A stretch of 6,738 nucleotides of DNA from Chlamydia trachomatis (GTDB lineage: Bacteria > Chlamydiota > Chlamydiia > Chlamydiales > JAAKFR01): NCBI GenBank assembly GCA_945861315.1, contig CAMAUB010000073.1, positions 1-6,738 on the forward strand, in the 5' to 3' direction. Under the pieces are notes generated by a model, which did not search any database, had not been told where the DNA came from, and saw nothing but the letters and a program-made list of their open reading frames with translations. The position numbers and the translations under genes are program-made. Below are positions 1 to 6,123 of this stretch, piece by piece (within the stretch, counting starts at the first letter, position 1; every line of letters starts with the position of its first letter).

Positions 1-149
1 TCCGGAATGATAATTTTGACCTGCGTGAAAGCCTCGCGATTGATAGATCGTAACTGACCCCATATTTCTAATATTGGGTCAGTTACGATCTATCAAGCCC
101 GAGAGCTTTGACGCGGTGAAAATTATCATTCCGGATTTAATCGACTATA
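1..149. mobile_element. MITE-like palindromic element, family B, copy 1 (left end cut by window edge)
   Basis: The first 135 bases form one long imperfect palindrome. Bases 1-17 (TCCGGAATGATAATTTT) are the exact reverse complement of 119-135. Bases 18-38 pair imperfectly with 98-118, with two single-base bulges, and 40-60 pair perfectly with 76-96. The right terminus 119-149 is identical over 31 bases to 6047-6077, the right arm of a second copy. By comparison with that copy, 14 bases of this element should lie before position 1. The right end stops at CGAC followed by TATA (146-149), as in copy 2. No transposase is encoded, so this would be a non-autonomous element mobilised in trans (inference). 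It lies directly upstream of sppA and may affect transcription into the operon. A REP-type or other structured repeat is an alternative. Confidence 0.72.
40..96. repeat. Perfect 21-bp inverted repeat forming the centre of the family B element
   Basis: Bases 40-60 (TTGATAGATCGTAACTGACC plus C) are perfectly complementary to 76-96. After a C61/T75 mismatch the pairing continues, 62-66 with 70-74, leaving a three-base loop (67-69). This gives a near-complete 26-bp stem that would be very stable in RNA or as a DNA cruciform. It may simply be the inner part of the element's long palindrome, or a separate palindrome inserted into it. The family B copy at 6006-6077 lacks it altogether. It has no T-tract, so it is not a canonical intrinsic terminator. 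Confidence 0.85.
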
Positions 150-160
150 TCATTGATCGG

Positions 161-169
161 AAAAGGAGA
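161..169 (+). promoter_or_regulatory. Shine-Dalgarno-like AAAAGGAGA upstream of sppA
   Basis: AAAAGGAGA is the only strong purine-rich ribosome-binding signal between the palindrome and sppA. The last G (168) is about 19 bases from the ATG at 188, longer than the usual spacing. The start codon at normal distance is TTG 178, but its frame ends at a TGA after eight codons (202-204). The signal is therefore either a suboptimally placed sppA site or fortuitous. Confidence 0.35.
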
Positions 170-187
170 CCTCTTTATTGTTTAGTA

Positions 188-1219
188 ATGAAGATGATCA
201 ATGAATCAATTTTTTCTAGCTCGCTTAGAGCTTTTTTTGTCACACTTTTTGGTGCTCTTGGCATTCTTGTCGGGTTTGGAATCCTCATTTTTTTGCTAGT
301 TGGTATTTTCTCCTCAGGTGATGAAAAAAGTTTTGGCCATGGAATCAATATTTTACCCGATGCCAATGGAAGCCGAAAAGAGCTTAGCTCATCCGCCCCT
401 GTTATCTTGCAAATTGATATCGATGATGAAATTGGAAAGGATGGAATCACTGCTGAGAAGATTGAAGAAATCTTACTAGATTCTAGAGAAGAAGAGTTCA
501 AAGGTGGACGTGTCAAAGGGATTTTGCTCAATATCAACACCCCCGGTGGAGGGGCGAATGAAACAAATATCATCTACCGCCACCTCAAAGAGTATAAACA
601 GCTCCACGGTGTTCCCATCTTCACATTTGTCAATGGCCTTTGTGCTTCTGGCGGCTACTACCTAGCTTGTGCAACAGATAAAATCTTTGCAAGTGAAGTG
701 AGCTTGATTGGATCTGTTGGTGTTGTCTCTTGGCCTCCTTTTTTTAATATCGTAGAAGCGATGGAAAAAATAGGTATCAGTGCAACAACTCTATCAGCTG
801 GTAGTGGAAAAGATGCTATGAATCCAACACGTGCTTGGACAGTGGATGAACAGAAAAACAGGCAGGAACTCATTGATTTCTACTATGGGGACTTTGTCAA
901 CTCAGTTATTTCAAATCGACCACAAGTGAGTCAAGAATCTTTGACGAAAGAGCATGGAGCAAACGTTTTTCCAGCTTACAAAGCAAAACATTTTGGTTTG
1001 ATTGATGAAACTGTCTCTTCAAGAAATGATGCGCTTAAAGCACTTGTATCGGCTGCTGGTATTGATGGAGAGTATCAGGTCGTAAGCTTCAAGACCAAGT
1101 CTTGGTGGAAAGAACTCCTCAAAGAAAAAGCGATTAATTCTCCTCTACTAACAGGGCGCATCAAACATGAGCTCTTAATACCCAAGACAGACCCATACAG
1201 CTACCTCTATATTCCATAA
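188..1219 (+). CDS. sppA: SppA/SohB-family signal peptide peptidase (S49 serine protease)
   Basis: Membrane-anchored serine protease of family S49, which degrades leftover signal peptides and possibly misfolded membrane proteins. The product is 343 residues from ATG 188. Reading further upstream, to TTG 74, would place coding sequence inside the palindromic element and add a charged, non-conserved N-terminus. Residues 16-41 form one strongly hydrophobic membrane anchor, so the catalytic domain should face the periplasm. The S49 core is clear: NTPGGG at 117-122, then NGLCASGGYYLA with predicted nucleophile Ser154, then IGSVGVV at 174-180. Lys208 in SAGSGKDAM fits the catalytic lysine of the Ser/Lys dyad, by analogy with Bacillus SppA. 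The length suits the short single-domain SppA/SohB type rather than the double-length E. coli SppA. Chlamydial genomes often label this gene sohB. polA follows 16 bp downstream. Confidence 0.92.
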   Translation: MKMINESIFSSSLRAFFVTLFGALGILVGFGILIFLLVGIFSSGDEKSFGHGINILPDANGSRKELSSSAPVILQIDIDDEIGKDGITAEKIEEILLDSREEEFKGGRVKGILLNINTPGGGANETNIIYRHLKEYKQLHGVPIFTFVNGLCASGGYYLACATDKIFASEVSLIGSVGVVSWPPFFNIVEAMEKIGISATTLSAGSGKDAMNPTRAWTVDEQKNRQELIDFYYGDFVNSVISNRPQVSQESLTKEHGANVFPAYKAKHFGLIDETVSSRNDALKALVSAAGIDGEYQVVSFKTKSWWKELLKEKAINSPLLTGRIKHELLIPKTDPYSYLYIP

Positions 1220-1235
1220 TGAACCTACTTATTCG

Positions 1236-3890
1236 ATGAAATTATTTATTCTTGATGTTTCGGGATTTATATTCCGAGCTTACTTCGCTATTCCAAGCAT
1301 GAAAAATGCAACAGGTGAGCCCACTCACGCTCTTTTTGGGTTTATCCGCTCTATAAACAAATTAATCCAGGACTTCAAGCCAGATCATATTGTCGCAGTT
1401 TTTGATGGCCCTAATAATAAACAGTCTCGCAAAAATATCTATGAGGAATACAAAGCAAATCGAACCCGTGACAATGAAGATTTGCCTGAGCAAATTGCGA
1501 AAGCAAAAGTTTTTTGCGAATATTTTGGAATTCCCCATATAGAGATTGATGGAGTTGAGGCAGATGATACAATGGGCGCCATTGCAAAGTGGGCTGAAAG
1601 CTGTGGAATGAAGGTCTTTCTTTGTTCTAGCGATAAAGACTTATGCCAGCTTGTCAACGATAATATTTATGTCCTCAACACTTGGAAAAATAATCTAATT
1701 TTAGATTCAAAAGGTGTGGAGCAGGCGTATGGGGTACGCCCCGACCAGATTGTTGATTATCTTGCTATCATTGGAGACACCTCTGACAACATTCCTGGCC
1801 TAAAAGGATTTGGCCCCAAAACAGCTGTTCCCTTGCTGCAAGAGTTTGGAACACTTAAGAATCTACTTCTTCATAGAGACCAAGTGAAGGGGGCAAAAAA
1901 ACAAGAAACCTTGCGTGAAGATGCAGATATTGCACTGCTAAGTCAGAAGCTTGCTACCATCCAAACAGATGTCAAATTTGATCCACCAAAAGATCATTTT
2001 GCCCTGCTTGAGCCTAACTTTGAAAACTTAAAAGCATTCTATTTAGAAAATGGTTTTAACTCATTTGTCAAGGCACTAGGTCTTACGCAAGCGGTTGAAC
2101 AAGCGGTTGAACAAGGGAGTGAAGAAAAGAAATACCTCCTAGTCGATGATGAGAAAAGCCTTAAAATACTCATCGAAAAGCTAGTAAGAGCAAAACTTGT
2201 TGCATTTGATGTGGAGACAACCTCACTCAAACCATTGCAGGCAGAGCTTGTCGGGATGGGCTTTTGTCTTAAAGCAGGCTCAGCCTATTATGTGCCTGTG
2301 AACGGCAAACTCGGAATGGGAGCGCTTGAACACTTAAAGCCTATCTTCAAAACAGCTCACTTTATTGGGCACAATATCAAGTACGACGCCCATGTCATGG
2401 CAAACTATGGGATTGAACTGCCCCACATCTGTTTTGATACGATCTTAGCTTCCTACCTTTTAAATTCTTCATCACGCCGCCACTCTCTTGATATCCTTGC
2501 TTTGGAGTATTTTGGCAAAGTGAAGACCTCGATTAAATCCCTTATTGGAACAGGGAAGAAAGAGATCAGCATGCACGATGTTCCAATTGAAAAAGTGGCT
2601 CACTACTGCTGTGAAGATGTTGACTATACCTATCGTCTTTATGAGCGTCTTTTAGTTGAGTTGAAGAAGCGAAAGATGGAGAAGCTATTGTTTGAGCTTG
2701 AACTCCCTTTGAGTGCAGTTTTGATGAAAATGGAGCGCGCAGGAATGTACCTCGACACCCTTCTGCTCCAAGAAATGGATAGTGAGATCTCAAAAGAGAT
2801 TGAAGTTCTTGAAAAAAAAATCTACCATTTAGCGGGGGAAACATTCAACCTCAACTCTCCAAAGCAACTCTCGGAAATTTTGTTTGAGAAACTTGGTATT
2901 CAACCTCTGAAAAAGATCAAGTCTGGCCACTCTACACGCGCTGAAGTCCTAGAAGAGCTTGCTTTTGAACATCCTATTGCTGAGGAAATTCTTAATTTTC
3001 GCACACTTGATAAACTGAAATCTACCTATATTGAAGCGCTTCCAAAAGAGGTAGATCCTAAAACAGGTCGCATACACCCAACATTTAGTCAATTTATCAC
3101 CGCAACAGGGCGCCTCTCCTGTCAAGATCCAAACCTCCAAAATATCCCAACTCGTACCAAACAAGGACGACGGATTCGGGAAGCTTTTCGCCCAGAGAAA
3201 AATGGCTGGAGCTATCTTAGTGCTGACTACTCTCAAATTGAACTGCGTTTGCTCGCCCATCTCTCGGAAGATCCTACATTAATCAAAGCATTTACAATGG
3301 GTGAAGATATTCATGCCTATACAGCACGCTTGATGTTTGGCGTTGATACGATTTCAAAAGAGCAGCGGCATCAAGCTAAAGCAATTAATTTTGGAATTGT
3401 CTATGGACAACAAGCTTTTGGCCTCTCCCGTGAATTAAAAATCGATATACACGATGCCGCCACCTTTATCGATGCATATTATAAACGCTATCCAAAAGTT
3501 TTTGAGTATGTAAAGCAAAGTACAGAAACTGCTAAGAAAGAGGGAAAAGCGGTCACAATGAGTGGTCGTGAAAGACCCATCCCAGAGATCAATAGTAGTA
3601 ATGCTATCTTAAGGGCAGCTGCAATGAGACTGGCAGTCAATACACCCCTGCAAGGGGGTGCAGCCGATCTTATTAAGGAAGCCATGCTAACAATTGATAA
3701 GCTTCTCATCCAAAAAAATTTGAAGAGCTTAATGATCCTCCAAGTACATGACGAATTAATTTTTGAAGCGCCTGATGAGGAACTTCCTCACCTACAATCA
3801 CTTGTAAAAGATACAATGGAAGGTGTGTACCAATTAAAAGTTCCTTTAATTGTAGATATCCATATTGGCAAAAATTGGGGTTCATGCTAA
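1236..3890 (+). CDS. polA: DNA polymerase I (5'-nuclease, 3'-5' exonuclease and polymerase domains)
   Basis: Full-length family A DNA polymerase of 884 residues, acting in Okazaki fragment processing and repair gap filling. The 5'-nuclease domain (about 1-285) keeps its acidic metal ligands: Asp7, FDG at 56-58, EADD at 108-111, SSDKD at 131-135 and GDTSDNIPG from 180. The proofreading domain (about 300-480) looks active: Exo I FDVET with Asp325 and Glu327, Exo II NIKYD with Asp384, and Exo III YCCED with Tyr457 and Asp461. The polymerase domain has motif A SADYSQIELR (Asp664), motif B RHQAKAINFGIVYG (Arg711, Lys715, Phe719, Tyr723) and motif C QVHDE (Asp839). Phe719 is the dideoxynucleotide-discriminating type, as in E. 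coli. A short QAVE tandem repeat sits in the linker between the nuclease and exonuclease domains. No good Shine-Dalgarno precedes ATG 1236, so coupling to sppA translation is plausible. The C-terminus (HIGKNWGSC) is complete and its stop overlaps coaE. Confidence 0.98.
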   Translation: MKLFILDVSGFIFRAYFAIPSMKNATGEPTHALFGFIRSINKLIQDFKPDHIVAVFDGPNNKQSRKNIYEEYKANRTRDNEDLPEQIAKAKVFCEYFGIPHIEIDGVEADDTMGAIAKWAESCGMKVFLCSSDKDLCQLVNDNIYVLNTWKNNLILDSKGVEQAYGVRPDQIVDYLAIIGDTSDNIPGLKGFGPKTAVPLLQEFGTLKNLLLHRDQVKGAKKQETLREDADIALLSQKLATIQTDVKFDPPKDHFALLEPNFENLKAFYLENGFNSFVKALGLTQAVEQAVEQGSEEKKYLLVDDEKSLKILIEKLVRAKLVAFDVETTSLKPLQAELVGMGFCLKAGSAYYVPVNGKLGMGALEHLKPIFKTAHFIGHNIKYDAHVMANYGIELPHICFDTILASYLLNSSSRRHSLDILALEYFGKVKTSIKSLIGTGKKEISMHDVPIEKVAHYCCEDVDYTYRLYERLLVELKKRKMEKLLFELELPLSAVLMKMERAGMYLDTLLLQEMDSEISKEIEVLEKKIYHLAGETFNLNSPKQLSEILFEKLGIQPLKKIKSGHSTRAEVLEELAFEHPIAEEILNFRTLDKLKSTYIEALPKEVDPKTGRIHPTFSQFITATGRLSCQDPNLQNIPTRTKQGRRIREAFRPEKNGWSYLSADYSQIELRLLAHLSEDPTLIKAFTMGEDIHAYTARLMFGVDTISKEQRHQAKAINFGIVYGQQAFGLSRELKIDIHDAATFIDAYYKRYPKVFEYVKQSTETAKKEGKAVTMSGRERPIPEINSSNAILRAAAMRLAVNTPLQGGAADLIKEAMLTIDKLLIQKNLKSLMILQVHDELIFEAPDEELPHLQSLVKDTMEGVYQLKVPLIVDIHIGKNWGSC
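2088..2115. repeat. 12-bp tandem duplication within polA (QAVE-QAVE)
   Basis: CAAGCGGTTGAA occurs twice head to tail (2088-2099 and 2100-2111), followed by a partial third CAAG. The units are identical and in frame, encoding QAVE-QAVE-Q at residues 285-293. This is the junction between the 5'-nuclease and 3'-5' exonuclease domains, where length variation is tolerated. Identity at the DNA level suggests a recent slippage duplication. Confidence 0.85.
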
Positions 3891-4462
3891 AATCTAAAAA
3901 GATAGCCATTACAGGCTCTTTAGGTGCCGGTAAGACGACAGCTTGTCAATTTTTTGAACAGCTTGGCGCCTGTTATATCAGTACAGACATCATCGTCCAC
4001 CAACTGCTTTCTCCCAAAACAGAGACCGGTCAAAAAGTGATTGTTCTATTTGGGAATGAAGTTGTTGTTGACGGACGGATTGATCGAGACAAAATAGCCC
4101 AACGTGTTTTTGATAACGCTGACCTACTCGATCAATTAGAAGAAATCATTCATCCTCAAGTTTTGAAGGAATTAGAAAGAAAATATCTCGAAATCTCTAA
4201 AAACCAAGACTCTCTTTTTGTTGCAGAAGTACCCTTACTCTTTGAGGCCGGCTTTGATAAATTCTTTGATAAGAGTATTGCCATTATTTCAGACACAAGA
4301 AGAGAGAGTAAAAAAATCATGATGACCAAAGAGCGAAAAGCTCGCATGTTGCCGCAGAAAATAGTGATGAATCGTTCTGATTTCGTGCTTGAAAATAATG
4401 GTACGATCGATGAACTCAAACAAAATGTTAAAACCCTTTATAACCAATTGATACAACAATGA
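3884..4462 (+). CDS. coaE: Dephospho-CoA kinase
   Basis: Catalyses the last step of coenzyme A synthesis, ATP-dependent phosphorylation of the ribose 3'-OH of dephospho-CoA, in the cytoplasm. The product is 192 residues from ATG 3884. A TTG nine bases upstream is in frame but adds only MGF, and the ATG sits in the ATGCTAA overlap with the polA stop. The P-loop GSLGAGKTT follows the first strand (residues 11-19). Family landmarks follow: the TDII segment near 35, FG and RI.R around 60-72, the IHP motif before 90, VPLLFE near 118 and the C-terminal ENNGT. The lid between SDTRRE and KARMLPQ looks about eight residues shorter than I expect for chlamydial CoaE, and a run of seven As lies in that stretch. 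The reading frame stays open, so I call it functional, with reservation about the lid. Confidence 0.93.
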   Translation: MLKSKKIAITGSLGAGKTTACQFFEQLGACYISTDIIVHQLLSPKTETGQKVIVLFGNEVVVDGRIDRDKIAQRVFDNADLLDQLEEIIHPQVLKELERKYLEISKNQDSLFVAEVPLLFEAGFDKFFDKSIAIISDTRRESKKIMMTKERKARMLPQKIVMNRSDFVLENNGTIDELKQNVKTLYNQLIQQ

Positions 4463-5883
4463 ACGAAGAAAAATCTACAGTTTCAGAAACTCCAAAAGAG
4501 AAGAAACGTTCCACATTGACACCCCCAACGGAAATGGTGTCAGACACACTACCGGAACAAATAGCCCTTCCTAAAGAGCTTGTACAAGCTCAAGTGGTTC
4601 CCCCAGCGGTTCCCAAGGGTCCTATTAAAGTGACCAAGATTGCCGATTTACAACAAATGGGCATTGAGGGGTTGACAAAGGAAGCTAAAGACTATGGAAT
4701 TAAAAACTTAGCTACACTTACAAAATCTCAGGTTGTTTTTGAAATTGTTAAAATTAAATCTTCACACCCAGAAGAACTCCTCATTGCAGAAGGAGTCCTT
4801 GAAGTTCTTCCTGATGCTTTTGGCTTTCTTCGCTCACCTATCTATAACTACCTTCCCTCGGCTGAAGATATCTACGTCTCCCCTGCTCAAATCCGTCGCT
4901 TTGACCTTAAAAAGGGAGATACCATTCAAGGAACCATCCGCCCACCTAAAGAGAAGGAAAAATACTTTGCTCTTCTTAAGGTTGACCAAGTCAATGGAGC
5001 CCCCCCAGACCATGCTCAAGAACGCGTTCTTTTTGAAAACCTCACTCCCTACTATCCAACAGAACGACTGATTATGGAGACAGGAAGAGACCGCATTTCA
5101 GAGCGAGTGCTTGACCTTGCGGCTCCAATTGGAAAAGGGCAACGCGGCCTGATTGTAGCTCCTCCTCGTACTGGAAAAACCATCATTTTGCAAAATATTG
5201 CTCACTCTATTGCTGTCAATCACCCAGAAGTTGTCTTGATTGTTCTGATGATTGGGGAGAGACCTGAGGAAGTCACAGACATGAGCCGCATCGTCAAGGG
5301 AGAAGTTGTTGCCTCGACATTTGATGAGGAGCCAGATAGACACATTCAAGTCGCTGAGATGGTCATTGAGCGCGCTCGCCGCCTTGTTGAACATGGCAAA
5401 GATGTTGTCATCCTCCTTGACTCTATTACCCGACTAGCGCGTGCTTATAACACCGTACAGCCTCACTCAGGCAAAATCTTGACAGGTGGTGTTGATGCGA
5501 GCGCGTTGCACAAACCAAAACGCTTTTTTGGAGCTGCTAGAAACATTGAAAATGGCGGTTCTCTTACTATCCTTGGAACGGCTCTTATCGATACCGGGTC
5601 TCGCATGGATGAGGTTGTATTTGAGGAATTTAAAGGAACAGGAAACATGGAGCTTGTCTTAGATAGACGTCTTTCAGACCGCCGTGTTTACCCAGCTATT
5701 GATCTTATTAAGAGTGGAACACGTAAAGAAGAGCTTCTCTACCATCCATCAGAGCTTGAAAAGATCTACCTACTTCGCCAAGCGACGTCAGATCTTACAC
5801 CAATTGATGCGATGAACCTTCTAATTGGCCGCTTGAAGAAGACCAGTAGCAATGCTGAATTCCTCCTTTCCTTGAAGAACTGA
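4459..5883 (+). CDS. rho: Transcription termination factor Rho
   Basis: Hexameric RNA-dependent ATPase/helicase that terminates transcription. The product is 474 residues against 419 in E. coli. The surplus is a Pro/Glu/Lys-rich N-terminal extension of roughly 59 residues before the Rho N-domain. The primary RNA-binding fold has FGFLR at 121-125 (E. coli Phe62 and Phe64). The ATPase core aligns without gaps to E. coli at an offset of 56: Walker A PPRTGKT (Lys240), catalytic Glu267, Walker B LLDS (Asp321), Arg325, Q-loop [20 protein letters not shown]-loop FKGTGN (Lys392) and arginine finger Arg422. Two differences stand out. Gly266 occupies the place of E. coli Asp210 in the normally DERPEEV motif, and Arg237 replaces Lys181. 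The start overlaps the coaE stop as ATGA, implying coupled translation. The gene ends the block; palindromes begin five bases after its stop. Confidence 0.98.
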   Translation: MNEEKSTVSETPKEKKRSTLTPPTEMVSDTLPEQIALPKELVQAQVVPPAVPKGPIKVTKIADLQQMGIEGLTKEAKDYGIKNLATLTKSQVVFEIVKIKSSHPEELLIAEGVLEVLPDAFGFLRSPIYNYLPSAEDIYVSPAQIRRFDLKKGDTIQGTIRPPKEKEKYFALLKVDQVNGAPPDHAQERVLFENLTPYYPTERLIMETGRDRISERVLDLAAPIGKGQRGLIVAPPRTGKTIILQNIAHSIAVNHPEVVLIVLMIGERPEEVTDMSRIVKGEVVASTFDEEPDRHIQVAEMVIERARRLVEHGKDVVILLDSITRLARAYNTVQPHSGKILTGGVDASALHKPKRFFGAARNIENGGSLTILGTALIDTGSRMDEVVFEEFKGTGNMELVLDRRLSDRRVYPAIDLIKSGTRKEELLYHPSELEKIYLLRQATSDLTPIDAMNLLIGRLKKTSSNAEFLLSLKN

Positions 5884-5888
5884 TGTTG

Positions 5889-6009
5889 TATAGAGGCAAT
5901 TGCAAAACTCGAGCTAAGTCCTTAACCATAAGCACTTGTGTATTTTTACGAAAAAATTTATCTGGCTGGTTTTGAGCAACTTAGCTCGAGTTTTGCAATT
6001 GCCTCTATA
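5889..6009. mobile_element. MITE-like element, family A, flanked by TATA
   Basis: Bases 5889-5919 and 5979-6009 are perfect 31-bp inverted complements, each starting TATAGAGGCAATTGC from its outer end. They are separated by a 59-base AT-rich centre with no credible ORF. If the TATA at 5889-5892 and 6006-6009 is a 4-bp target duplication, the element proper is 5893-6005 with 27-bp terminal inverted repeats. The sequence is unrelated to family B except for the TATAG tip. Lying five bases after the rho stop, its hairpin could also act as an RNA 3'-end structure, but it lacks the U-tract of an intrinsic terminator. The transposase family is unknown. Confidence 0.68.
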
Positions 6010-6077
6010 GTCGATTAAATCCGGAATGATAATTTTTACCTGCGTCAAAATTATCATTCCGGATTTAATCGACTATA
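6006..6077. mobile_element. MITE-like element, family B, copy 2 (minimal palindrome)
   Basis: Bases 6006-6036 and 6047-6077 are perfect 31-bp inverted complements around a ten-base centre, TACCTGCGTC. The outer sequence reads TATAGTCGATTAAATCCGGA inward from the left. The right arm is identical to 119-149, and the left arm from 6020 onward repeats positions 1-17, so this is the same family as the element at the window start. It lacks that copy's inner hairpin, as expected of an internal deletion derivative. TATA flanks both ends (6006-6009, 6074-6077); the left one is shared with the family A element, so the two insertions abut without any unique base between them. Confidence 0.75.
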
Positions 6078-6123
6078 GCGCACTCCTTGCATTTTTCAAG
6101 ATTAAGCGATACGATGAGCTTCA

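Noticed and set aside
1..149. CRISPR array, tRNA or riboswitch from the dense palindromes
   Set aside because: There are no regularly spaced direct repeats with unique spacers, no cloverleaf and no recognised aptamer. The palindromes recur at 6006-6077 as mobile-element ends.
74..187. N-terminal extension of sppA from TTG 74 (38 more residues)
   Set aside because: It starts inside the loop-proximal arm of the palindromic element, has no fitting ribosome-binding site and adds non-conserved residues ahead of a normal membrane anchor. ATG 188 gives a family-typical protein.
4733..5071. Overlapping 112-residue forward frame inside rho
   Set aside because: It lies wholly within the conserved Rho N-terminal half in another frame, its start is not supported and its product resembles nothing I recognise.
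175..5648. Reverse-strand open frames of about 60-130 codons under sppA, polA, coaE and rho
   Set aside because: All are antisense to well-conserved genes, with low-complexity Ser/Leu/Phe-rich products typical of shadow frames and no independent start signals.
5889..6077. Rho-independent terminator after rho
   Set aside because: The stems are very long and lack a directly following T-run, so the MITE explanation is better. A role in transcript ending cannot be excluded.
6087..6115. Sigma-70-like promoter before the permease (TTGCAT, 17-base spacer, TACGAT)
   Set aside because: Only three of six and four of six consensus bases match, and transcription would start almost at the ATG. This is too weak to annotate without expression data.
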